From contig UQYG01000001.1 of NCBI GenBank assembly GCA_900545275.1, positions 124,001 to 188,000 on the forward strand: 64,000 nucleotides of DNA. The letters are read 5' to 3'. This DNA comes from an uncultured Sutterella sp. Its GTDB lineage: Bacteria > Pseudomonadota > Gammaproteobacteria > Burkholderiales > Burkholderiaceae_F. Position 1 is the first letter of the stretch. Each line of letters begins with the position of its first letter. Shown here piece by piece: positions 55,611 through 63,455 of the stretch. Below the pieces are notes generated by a model. That model did no database searches, had not been told where the DNA came from, and saw nothing but the letters and a program-made list of their open reading frames with translations. The position numbers and the translations under genes are program-made.

Positions 55611-58400
55611 ATGATCACCGTTTTGTCCGTCAAGGAAATGTGCTGTCCCGTCGAAGGTCGGGCTGTGGAGAAAGCTTTGCGCGCCATCGAGGGCGTGGAG
55701 GAAATTCTTTGCGACTATGCGGCGCGAAGCGTTCGCGTCACGCACGGATCGACCCGCGTCGAGGAACTCGTGCGGGAAGTGGAAAAGCTCGGCATGAGCG
55801 CCCTCGTTCTCGAAGAGTCTCCGAAGAGCGAAGTTGCGCCGATTTCGGTGCGCGTGCCGGAAATGGACTGCCCCGTTGAGGCGGCGCAGATTGAAAAGGC
55901 CTTCGCGGCACGGGGATTGCCCAAGGCCTCGTTTGATACGGAGCGCCGCGTCGTTCGCGTGGCGGCTTCTTTCGAGGACGCGCGCAAAGCGATCGAATCC
56001 TGCGGGTATCACGCCGAGCTCCTTGGCGAACCGGCGGAGAGGATCGTCTTCAAGGTGCCCGACATGGACTGTCCCGTGGAGGTGGCCGAAATTCAAAAGG
56101 CGCTCAAGAAGCGCGGGATCGAAGGGGCCGAATGCAATACCGAGGCCCGCACCGTAACGATCTCGGGCGACGAGGCGACGGCGAAGGCCGTGAAGGAAGC
56201 GGTCGAGTCCTGCGGGTACGAAGCCGAACGCGTCCGCGAAACGGCGGGGCGCATCGTCTTCAAGGTGTCCGACATGGACTGCCCCGTGGAAGTGGCCGAA
56301 ATCCAAAAGGCGCTCAAAAAGCGCGGGATCGAAGGGGTCGAGTGTGACACTCAAAGCCGCACGGTCGCTTTCTTCGGCGACGAGGCGACGGCCGAGGCCG
56401 TAAAGGCGGCGATCGAGTCCTGCGGGTACGAAGCGGCCCGCGAGGAGGTACGGCGCAAGGCGGCCGCCCCGGAAGCCGACCCCATTCCCTGGGGGCGCTA
56501 CATCACGGCGCTCGTCATCGGGCTTCTTTCGGAGGCGGTCGAACTTTGGTCGCACTACGCGGCCGAGAGCCTTCCCGTAAGTCTCGAGACGGCGTCCTGG
56601 GTGTCGATCGTCTTTGCCCTCGCGGCCATCGCCTTGGCCGGACTCGCCACCTTCCGCAGCGGCCTTGCGGCGCTTCGGCACGGCAACCTCAACATGAACG
56701 CGCTCATGAGCGTGGCCGTGGTCGGGGGCGTTCTGATCGGCGCCTGGCCCGAAGCCGCCATGGTGATGACGCTCTTTCAGATTTCCGAATCGATCGAGCA
56801 GCTCGCCATGAACCGCGCCCGCAATTCGATCCGCGACCTGATGAGCGTCGCGCCCGAAAAGGCGGCGGTGCGCCAAGCCGACGGGCGCTACGAGGAGCAA
56901 GCGGTGGAAGAGGTGCTCCCTGGCGCCGTCGTGCGCGTGTCGCCGGGCGACCGCGTGCCCTTGGACGGCAAGATCCTGAAGGGGGCGACGACGCTTGACG
57001 AATCCATGGTGACGGGCGAAGGGCTTCCCGCGGAAAAGGGAGAGAACACGACCGTCTGGGCGGGTACCGTCAATCTCACGTCCACGATCGAAGTCCTCGT
57101 GACGGCGGCCGCGGGCAACAGTCTTACGGCGCGCATCATCGACGCCGTGGAAAACGCGCAGTCCGCGAAGTCGCCGGTGCAGCGCTTCGTCGATCGATTC
57201 GCCACGGTCTATACGCCGCTCGTCTTTGCGGTGGCCCTCGTGGTCGCAATCGTTCCGCCGCTCTTTCTGGGCGACTGGGGCGGATGGTTCTACAAGGCGC
57301 TTTGCCTTCTCGTCATCGCCTGCCCCTGCGCCCTCGTGATTTCCACGCCGGTCACGGTGGTTTCGGGCCTTGCGACGGCGACCCGCTGTGGCCTTCTCGT
57401 GAAGGGCGGCCTCTACCTTGAAGAAGCGCGCAAACTCCGCTTCGTGGGGCTCGACAAGACGGGTACGCTCACGAAGGGCGAACCCGCGGTCGCGGACGTC
57501 ACCTATCCGGACGACTTCGACCGCGCGTCGGCCGACCTCATGGCGGCGAGCCTTGCCGCCATGAACAAGCACCCGCTCTCGCAGGCGATCGTTCGCTGGG
57601 CCGAGGCGAAGGGAATCGAGCCGCAGGCGGTCGAAGGCTTCTCCGCCCTGCCGGGAAGCGGCGTGACGGGCCGCGTCGGAAGCGGGACGCTCTGGCTCGT
57701 CAACGAGCGCACGCTCGACAAAATGGGGATCCTCACGCCCGACGTGCACGACACCTTCGTGCGCTACGCCGAGGCCGGCATGTCGACCGTGGCGCTTGCG
57801 GACCGATTCGGCGTGCGGGCGGTCTTCGGGCTTGCCGACACGGTGAAGGAAGACGCCGCGCAAGGGCTTCGCCAGCTACGTGCGGTGGGTCTCACGCCCC
57901 GGCTGCTGACGGGCGACACGCCTGCCGCCGCCAAGGCGCTTGCGAAGGAACTCGGTCTTGAAGAAGTGCGCGCGGGGCTCCTCCCCGAGGACAAGCTCCG
58001 TGAAATCGAAGCGATGCAGAAGGAAGGCCTCACCGCCATGGTGGGCGACGGCATCAACGATGCTCCGGCACTCGCCCGCTCCGACATCGGCGTCGCCATG
58101 GGCGTGCGCGGCACGGACAGCGCCATCGAAGCGGCCCACGTCGCGGTGATGGACGACAAAATCGGCTCGATCGCGACGCTCGTGCGGCTCTCGCGCATCA
58201 CGCACGCGGTGCTCGTCGAAAACATCACGATCGCGCTCGGGATCAAGTTCCTCTTTGCGGCTCTGGCGCTCTTCGGGATGGCCTCGATGTGGATGGCGGT
58301 CTTCGCCGACGTCGGCACCTGCCTGATCGTCGTCGCCAACGGCATGCGGATGCTCCGCATGAAGCCGCGGCTCGACGCAATGGCGAAAAACGCGGTCTGA
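55611..58400 (+). CDS. zntA: P1B-type heavy-metal ATPase (Zn/Cd/Pb exporter) with four N-terminal HMA-like domains
   Basis: Inner-membrane pump that exports Zn2+, Cd2+ or Pb2+. I start at 55611 because GGAGAG precedes it and the promoter's expected transcription start lies downstream of the ATG at 55560. The 929-residue protein has four HMA-like domains before the first membrane helix, with EMCCPVEG, EMDCPVEAAQ and twice DMDCPVEVAE; none has the usual CxxC. The core has CPC in the membrane (ACPCALVIS), DKTGTLTKGEP, the HP motif (NKHPLSQ), VGDGINDAPALARSD and a C-terminal ADVGTCLIV, whose Asp is typical of P1B-2 pumps. Domains 3 and 4 are a recent tandem duplication. Confidence 0.93.
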   Translation: MITVLSVKEMCCPVEGRAVEKALRAIEGVEEILCDYAARSVRVTHGSTRVEELVREVEKLGMSALVLEESPKSEVAPISVRVPEMDCPVEAAQIEKAFAARGLPKASFDTERRVVRVAASFEDARKAIESCGYHAELLGEPAERIVFKVPDMDCPVEVAEIQKALKKRGIEGAECNTEARTVTISGDEATAKAVKEAVESCGYEAERVRETAGRIVFKVSDMDCPVEVAEIQKALKKRGIEGVECDTQSRTVAFFGDEATAEAVKAAIESCGYEAAREEVRRKAAAPEADPIPWGRYITALVIGLLSEAVELWSHYAAESLPVSLETASWVSIVFALAAIALAGLATFRSGLAALRHGNLNMNALMSVAVVGGVLIGAWPEAAMVMTLFQISESIEQLAMNRARNSIRDLMSVAPEKAAVRQADGRYEEQAVEEVLPGAVVRVSPGDRVPLDGKILKGATTLDESMVTGEGLPAEKGENTTVWAGTVNLTSTIEVLVTAAAGNSLTARIIDAVENAQSAKSPVQRFVDRFATVYTPLVFAVALVVAIVPPLFLGDWGGWFYKALCLLVIACPCALVISTPVTVVSGLATATRCGLLVKGGLYLEEARKLRFVGLDKTGTLTKGEPAVADVTYPDDFDRASADLMAASLAAMNKHPLSQAIVRWAEAKGIEPQAVEGFSALPGSGVTGRVGSGTLWLVNERTLDKMGILTPDVHDTFVRYAEAGMSTVALADRFGVRAVFGLADTVKEDAAQGLRQLRAVGLTPRLLTGDTPAAAKALAKELGLEEVRAGLLPEDKLREIEAMQKEGLTAMVGDGINDAPALARSDIGVAMGVRGTDSAIEAAHVAVMDDKIGSIATLVRLSRITHAVLVENITIALGIKFLFAALALFGMASMWMAVFADVGTCLIVVANGMRMLRMKPRLDAMAKNAV
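56043..56462 (+). repeat. Two tandem copies of a 210-bp HMA-domain repeat
   Basis: Copies at 56043-56252 and 56253-56462 are in frame and encode 70 residues each. The first 100 bases differ at roughly ten positions, and the first 28 residues differ at only one. The later half has diverged more. Confidence 0.9.
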
Positions 58401-58409
58401 GGGCTACAC

Positions 58410-58436
58410 TTTCCTTTCGACCGATTCGAAAGGAAA
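58410..58436 (+). other. Perfect hairpin covering the dnaQ ribosome-binding site
   Basis: TTTCCTTTCGA (58410-58420) pairs perfectly with TCGAAAGGAAA (58426-58436) around a 5-base loop. The AAGGAA Shine-Dalgarno of the next gene lies in the right arm. No T-run follows, so it is not a terminator. Confidence 0.8.
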
Positions 58437-58444
58437 CCCACGGC

Positions 58445-58990
58445 ATGGCCGATCAACGCTTCGCCCGACGCCCCCGCATCTGTTTCGACACGGAAACGAC
58501 GGGACTCTACTGGCGATCGGGCGACCGAGTGTGCGAAATCGGGGCGGTTCGTCTCGACGAAGACTTCCGCCCCGTCGCGCGTTTTCACAGCTACGTGAAT
58601 CCGCAGCGCCCGATGAGCGAAGGCGCCTATCGGGTGCACGGCCTCTCGGCCGCATTTCTGGCCGACGCGCCCGTCTTCGCCGACATCGCGGCGGATTTTC
58701 TCGCCTTCACGAAAGGGGCGGAGCTCATCGCCCACAATGCGGTCTTCGACGTGGGCTTCGTCAACAACGAACTCTCGATCGCGGGATTTCCGTCGCTCGA
58801 AGAAAACGGCTGCACGGCGCTTTGCACGCTCACGCTCTCGAGATTCCTCTATCCGGGGATTCGCCATTCGCTCACGGACCTCTGCCGCTACTTCGGCGTC
58901 GACGACTCGCGGCGCGTGAAGCACGGGGCGCTCCTTGACGCGGAACTTCTGGCGGAAGTCACAAAAAAGCTCCTTACGCGCGGCGCCTAA
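58445..58990 (+). CDS. dnaQ: DNA polymerase III epsilon-like 3'-5' exonuclease, short form lacking the C-terminal tail
   Basis: Proofreading-type exonuclease of the DEDDh family. Exo I is CFDTETTGL, Exo II HNAVFDVGF, and Exo III HGALLDAELLAEV with catalytic His and Asp. The last motif and the preceding HSLTDLCRYFGVDDSRR closely follow E. coli epsilon. The 181-residue protein stops where the E. coli exonuclease domain ends and lacks the tail of about 55 residues that carries the clamp-binding and alpha-binding parts. It may be a stand-alone exonuclease, or a second full-length dnaQ may exist elsewhere. Its Shine-Dalgarno is buried in a hairpin, and its stop codon lies within the terminator of the facing gene. 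Confidence 0.85.
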   Translation: MADQRFARRPRICFDTETTGLYWRSGDRVCEIGAVRLDEDFRPVARFHSYVNPQRPMSEGAYRVHGLSAAFLADAPVFADIAADFLAFTKGAELIAHNAVFDVGFVNNELSIAGFPSLEENGCTALCTLTLSRFLYPGIRHSLTDLCRYFGVDDSRRVKHGALLDAELLAEVTKKLLTRGA

Positions 58991-58997
58991 GGAGCTT
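58963..58997 (-). terminator. Terminator of dedA embedded in the 3' end of dnaQ
   Basis: AAGCTCCTTA (58967-58976) pairs perfectly with TAAGGAGCTT (58988-58997). On the minus strand TTTTTT follows. The left arm codes for the last residues of the DnaQ-like protein and the right arm contains its stop codon. Confidence 0.85.
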
Positions 58998-59018
58998 GTT
59001 TCCGGATTCCTTGTCGGA

Positions 59019-59693
59019 TCACTTGTTCTCAAGGGCCGCCTTCTTGGCGGCCTGATGCTTTTGCAGGGCCTTCCAGGCGAGGCCCACGAGGACGGGGCCG
59101 AGAATGGCGGCGACGATGCCGAGAAGAAGAATGAGGGAGAGGTTGTTCTTGATGAAGGGGATGTTGCCGAAGAGGTAGCCCGCCCCCACGATCGAGACGG
59201 CCCATAGGACGGCGCCCGCACCGCTGAAGAGTTCGAAGCGAAGTCCGTTCATGCGGGCCGCTCCCGCGATGAGGGGTGCGAAGGCGCGCACGATCGGTAC
59301 GAAGCGGGCGAGAAGAATGGTCTTGCCGCCGTGCTTCACGTAGAAGTCGTGCGCCGTCGAAAGCTTCTTCGGATTGATCCAGGAGACGCTTCCGTCGTAG
59401 ATCTTGTTGCCGAGCCATTTTCCGGTGGCGTAGCCGACGGAATTCCCGAAGATGGCGCCGAGCGTCACGGCGAGCATGATGATCCAGGGACTGGCGGTGC
59501 CCGACGCCGCCACGGTGCCCGCGACGAAGAGAAGCGAGTCGCCCGGCAGGAACGACATGATCACGAAGCCCGTTTCAAGGAAGAAGATCAGAAACATCGC
59601 GACGTAGATGAGCGTGCCGTAGTCCGTGGCGAGCGAGACGAGAAAGTGATCCGCGTTGGTGAAGAGATCGACGATAAGACCGAAGATGTCCAT
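59019..59693 (-). CDS. DedA-family membrane protein
   Basis: Inner-membrane protein of the DedA/SNARE-associated superfamily, many members of which act as lipid flippases (undecaprenyl phosphate or phosphatidylethanolamine recycling). The 224-residue protein has the family pattern FLETGFVIMSFLPGDSLLFVAGTVAA, then ARFVPIVRAFAPLIAGAARM, where the two arginines and the prolines are conserved. It starts at 59693 after an upstream open extension without homology. It diverges from mutL. Confidence 0.93.
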   Translation of the reverse strand: MDIFGLIVDLFTNADHFLVSLATDYGTLIYVAMFLIFFLETGFVIMSFLPGDSLLFVAGTVAASGTASPWIIMLAVTLGAIFGNSVGYATGKWLGNKIYDGSVSWINPKKLSTAHDFYVKHGGKTILLARFVPIVRAFAPLIAGAARMNGLRFELFSGAGAVLWAVSIVGAGYLFGNIPFIKNNLSLILLLGIVAAILGPVLVGLAWKALQKHQAAKKAALENK

Positions 59694-59842
59694 GATGGGT
59701 CGGGTAACAGGTGAAGGCGCGCTCCTTCTGGCGCATTGAAGGGCGTCGGGATGCAAAAAACCGAATTGCCCCCTATCATACTGAATGCTTTCCCCGCATG
59801 GGGTGTGATCAAAATCAAAACGGTAACGGAAAACGACGAGGA

Positions 59843-61885
59843 ATGCAGGACAGTCAAACGCCTGAAACGAAGGCGCGCCGCCCGATTGCGGCGCTTCCCA
59901 ACGAATTGGTGAGTCAGATCGCGGCCGGCGAAGTGATCGAGCGGCCCGCATCGGTCGTCAAGGAGCTCGTGGAAAATTCGCTCGACGCGGGCGCTACCGA
60001 CATCGAAGTCCGCGTGGACGGCGGCGGTCTCAAGCGCCTCGTCGTGACCGACAACGGTTCGGGGATCGCGAAGGACGACCTTCCGCTTGCCGTCATGCGC
60101 CACGCCACGAGCAAGATCCGCAACCTCCTCGAACTCGAAGAGGTGATGACGCTCGGGTTCCGGGGGGAAGCGCTCGCGAGCATCGACTCCGTTTCCGCCA
60201 TGACGATCCGAAGCCGCACGCCCGAGGACGCGCACGCCTGGGAGTGGAAGGAGGGGCGCGTGACGGCCGCGGCCGGAAGTCCCGGCACCCGCATCGAAGT
60301 CTGCGACCTTTTCTACAAAACCCCCGCTCGACGCAAATTCATGAAGTCGGACGCGACCGAGACGGCGCACATCCTGACGCAGGTCGAGCGCTTGGCGCTC
60401 GCGCACCCCGAGGCGGGGTTCCGCGTGGTGGCGAACGGCCGCGACGTGCTGACGCTACCTCCTCAGACGCCCGAAGCCCGCATCGCGGCCGTGCTTCCGA
60501 AGGAATTTCGGGAGAACTGCCGTCCGGTGAACGCGCTTCGCGACGGCATTCATCTGACGGGGCTCGTGGGACTTCCCGTGATCGGAAAGGCCCGCACGCA
60601 GGATCAGTACTTTTTCGTCAACGGCCGCTTCGTGCGCGACAAACTTCTCTCGCACGCCGTGCGCTCCGCCTATCAGGACGTGATGCACGGACAGACGCAG
60701 CCGCTCTATTGCCTCTACCTCGAAATCGATCCGACGGCGGTCGACGTGAACGTGCACCCGACAAAGAGCGAGGTGCGCTTCGCCGAGGGACAGCGCATCC
60801 ACACGGCCGTCTCCTCGTCCGTTCGGGCGGCGCTCTCGTTTTCGGAAGCGGCGGTGCCCGAAACGTCGACAGCTACCGCGCCCGAGCGGGGCTTTCCCGC
60901 GGGCGGCGGCGCCAAGAGAGAATGGGATGCCCGCAGGCCGATGCGCGAAGACCGTCCGCCCGTCGCGAACGCGATGCGGCTTTTCGGGGCGGACCTCGAC
61001 ACGGCGCTCGCCGCCGAGTCGGGACGCTCGCTCCCGGAGGCCGCACCGTTTCTGAACGACACGATTGCCGACGAAGAAAAGGTCGGCCCCGGTCTCTCAG
61101 CGGGGCCCTCCGACTCGAACCGCTTCGTCTCTCCGGCCCCGCAGACGCCTGCCGAACGATTCGGCGACGCCGTTTCGCCGGAGACCGGGGCGCCCGCGAC
61201 GACGGGCGCTATCGAACCCGAACCGATCCCCGCCGAAGGTCCGGCGCAGAAGGGGGGATTCGAACCCGTACTCGACTCTTTTGAAACCGACCGTCCCTAT
61301 TTCGGACGGGCCCTCGGCCAGGTGGCGGGCGTCTATGTTCTCGCCGAACGAGAAGACGGGATCGTGGTGGTCGACATGCATGCGGCGGCCGAGCGCGTCA
61401 CTTACGAGCGGCTCAAAAAGTCGCTCGACGCCAAGGACCTTCCCGTGCAGCCCTTCCTCATCGCGCAGGTTTTCCGCGTGACGCCCGCCGAGATCGCGAC
61501 GATCGAAGCGCACAAGGAGGAACTTCTCGCCTTCGGGATCGACGTGAGCGTGACGGGCGAAAACGCCGCCGCGCTTCGCGCCGTGCCCGCGATCATCGCC
61601 GAAGCGCCCGCCGACAGTCTCGAGACGCTCGTGCACGAACTCCTCGACGAGCTCGAGAGCTTCGGCACCTCCAATCTCACCGAGGTGATGCGCAACAAGG
61701 TTCTCGCCACCGTCGCCTGTCACGGCTCGGTGCGGGCGAACCGCAAGCTCACGCTCCCCGAGATCGATGCGCTCCTGCGCTCGATGGAGAAGACCGAGCG
61801 GATCGATCAGTGCAATCACGGACGGCCCACGTGGAAGCTTCTCACTACGGACGAACTCGACAAACTCTTCCTGCGGGGACAGTGA
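59843..61885 (+). CDS. mutL: DNA mismatch repair protein MutL
   Basis: ATPase that couples mismatch recognition by MutS to strand removal. The N-terminal GHKL domain is clear: LVSQIAAGEVIERPASVVKELVENS, DNGSGI, and TLGFRGEALASI. A long Pro/Ala-rich linker follows (residues about 340-490). The C-terminal domain has VVVDMHAAAERVTYERL, close to the endonuclease motif DQHA(X)2E(X)4E, plus ACHGSVRAN and CNHGRPT. These are features of MutL proteins from bacteria without MutH. At 680 residues it is slightly long. Its stop overlaps the miaA start (TGATG). Confidence 0.95.
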   Translation: MQDSQTPETKARRPIAALPNELVSQIAAGEVIERPASVVKELVENSLDAGATDIEVRVDGGGLKRLVVTDNGSGIAKDDLPLAVMRHATSKIRNLLELEEVMTLGFRGEALASIDSVSAMTIRSRTPEDAHAWEWKEGRVTAAAGSPGTRIEVCDLFYKTPARRKFMKSDATETAHILTQVERLALAHPEAGFRVVANGRDVLTLPPQTPEARIAAVLPKEFRENCRPVNALRDGIHLTGLVGLPVIGKARTQDQYFFVNGRFVRDKLLSHAVRSAYQDVMHGQTQPLYCLYLEIDPTAVDVNVHPTKSEVRFAEGQRIHTAVSSSVRAALSFSEAAVPETSTATAPERGFPAGGGAKREWDARRPMREDRPPVANAMRLFGADLDTALAAESGRSLPEAAPFLNDTIADEEKVGPGLSAGPSDSNRFVSPAPQTPAERFGDAVSPETGAPATTGAIEPEPIPAEGPAQKGGFEPVLDSFETDRPYFGRALGQVAGVYVLAEREDGIVVVDMHAAAERVTYERLKKSLDAKDLPVQPFLIAQVFRVTPAEIATIEAHKEELLAFGIDVSVTGENAAALRAVPAIIAEAPADSLETLVHELLDELESFGTSNLTEVMRNKVLATVACHGSVRANRKLTLPEIDALLRSMEKTERIDQCNHGRPTWKLLTTDELDKLFLRGQ

Positions 61886-62823
61886 TGACGGCGCCTCTCG
61901 CCCTGTTGCTTCTCGGCCCCACGGCCTCGGGAAAATCTGCTTTGTCGCTTTCGCTCGCGAGACGGCATCCCGTAGAAATCATCAGCATCGATTCGGCCCT
62001 CGTCTATCGGGGGATGGACATCGGAAGCGCCAAACCGACGCCCGAAGAGCGGTCCGTGTGCCCGCACCATTTGATCGACGTGCGTGAAATCGACGATCCC
62101 TACAGTGCGGCCGATTTTTTGACGGACACGGCAAAGCTCGTCCCCGAAATCCGCGCGCGCGGGCGCGTGCCCCTCATTGTGGGCGGTACGATGCTCTACG
62201 CCAAGGCCCTGCGCGAAGGACTCAACGACCTCCCGACGACCTCTCCTCTAGTGCGAAGCGAGGTGTTGGAAGAAGGCGAACGCCTCGGTTGGCCCGCCAT
62301 GTGGGAAAAACTTCGGGAAATCGATCCCGAGACGGCGGCCCGTCTTCAGCCCGCCGACCGTCAGCGAATCGGGCGCGCGCTCGAAGTCTGGCGCATGACG
62401 GGAAAGACGCTCTCGAGCTTTCACGCGAAGGCGGCCAAGCCGCTTTTCCCCATGCTCTCGGTCGGGCTTTTGCCGCCCGACCGCAAGCTTCTGCACCGCC
62501 GCATCGAGGAGCGCTTCGACGCGATGTTGGACGCCGGGTTCCTCGCCGAAGTGCGCGATCTCATGAAGAGTCCGCGCTTTGATCGGGAGAGTCCCGCCAT
62601 GCGGGCCGTGGGGTATCGCCAGGCGATCGACTGTTTGTCGGGCGAGTGCGGTTTCGAAGAATTTCGCCTTGCGGGCATTGCCGCGACGAGGCAGCTCGCG
62701 AAGCGCCAAATGACCTGGATGCGCTCGATGCCGGACTTGACGCTCCTTGACCCCGACGATCCGGCGACGCTTTCGACGCTCGACGCCATGGTCGAGACGC
62801 TTGAGAAGGGACTCGGACAATGA
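61885..62823 (+). CDS. miaA: tRNA dimethylallyltransferase
   Basis: Adds an isopentenyl group to A37 of tRNAs reading UNN codons. The 312-residue protein starts LALLLLGPTASGKSALSLSLA (P-loop), then SIDSALVYRGMDIGSAKPTPEE and GRALEVWRMTGKTLS. Length is normal. The mutL-miaA order is conserved in proteobacteria. It is coupled to mutL by TGATG and to rfbC by ATGA. Confidence 0.97.
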   Translation: MTAPLALLLLGPTASGKSALSLSLARRHPVEIISIDSALVYRGMDIGSAKPTPEERSVCPHHLIDVREIDDPYSAADFLTDTAKLVPEIRARGRVPLIVGGTMLYAKALREGLNDLPTTSPLVRSEVLEEGERLGWPAMWEKLREIDPETAARLQPADRQRIGRALEVWRMTGKTLSSFHAKAAKPLFPMLSVGLLPPDRKLLHRRIEERFDAMLDAGFLAEVRDLMKSPRFDRESPAMRAVGYRQAIDCLSGECGFEEFRLAGIAATRQLAKRQMTWMRSMPDLTLLDPDDPATLSTLDAMVETLEKGLGQ

Positions 62824-63401
62824 AGGTTCAGTCTCTCGATTTGCCGGGCGTCCTTCTTTTGACCCCGACCGTGCATGAGGACGAACGGGGGAACTTCCTC
62901 GAGAGCTTCCGCGCGGACGATTTCGCGCGGCTCGGCATTCATTGCCCCTTCGTGCAGGAAAACGAAGCCTTTACGAAAGCCGCGGGCACGATCCGGGGCC
63001 TTCACTGGCAGGCCGCGCCGCATGCGCAGGCGAAGCTTCTTCGGGTGCTTTCGGGCGTCATTTGGGACGTGGTGGCGGACGTGTGCCCGACAAGTCCCCG
63101 TTTCGGAAAGTGGGTGGGCGTGACGCTCGACGCGCGCGAGCGCTCGTCGCTCTTCATCCCGGCGGGCTACGCCCACGGCTACGTGACGAGAACGCCCGAT
63201 ACGCTTGTCAGCTACAAGGTCGACCGTTACTACGCCCCCGCAAGCGAACGCTCGGTGCGCTGGGACGATCCGACACTCGCCGTGCGCTGGAGCGCGGAAA
63301 ATCCGATTCTCTCCGAGAAGGATGCGGCGGCTCCGCTTCTCTGGGCCGTCCGAACGGAAGATTTCCCGGAGGACTTTCTTTTCCTGACCTCGGAAAAGTA
63401 A
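62820..63401 (+). CDS. rfbC: dTDP-4-dehydrorhamnose 3,5-epimerase
   Basis: Third step of dTDP-L-rhamnose synthesis for O-antigen or other glycans. The 193-residue cupin has DERGNFLESFRADDF, the catalytic region TIRGLHWQAAPHAQAKLLRVLSG and FIPAGYAHGYVT, and a Tyr in YKVDRYYAP. It overlaps miaA by 4 nt, which is an unusual place for it: rfbA, rfbB and rfbD are not adjacent. The fold could serve another nucleotide sugar, but the active-site stretch is standard. Confidence 0.93.
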   Translation: MKVQSLDLPGVLLLTPTVHEDERGNFLESFRADDFARLGIHCPFVQENEAFTKAAGTIRGLHWQAAPHAQAKLLRVLSGVIWDVVADVCPTSPRFGKWVGVTLDARERSSLFIPAGYAHGYVTRTPDTLVSYKVDRYYAPASERSVRWDDPTLAVRWSAENPILSEKDAAAPLLWAVRTEDFPEDFLFLTSEK

Positions 63402-63435
63402 AAGGGACCGACGCCCCGGCGGGCGGCAGTCCCTT
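63397..63435 (-). terminator. Terminator after purM
   Basis: AAGGGAC (63402-63408) pairs with GTCCCTT (63429-63435), with GC-rich sequence between that can pair further. On the minus strand TTTTACTTTT follows. Confidence 0.75.
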
Positions 63436-63455
63436 CAGAAGAGAAGCGCCGTCGA

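Noticed and set aside
56043..56462. Possible CRISPR-like or mobile repeat
   Set aside because: The two 210-bp units are in-frame coding duplications of one HMA domain, not spacer-separated or mobile repeats.
55566..57863. A 765-codon open frame on the minus strand
   Set aside because: Antisense to the P1B ATPase, with His/Arg-rich repeats that only mirror the HMA duplication.
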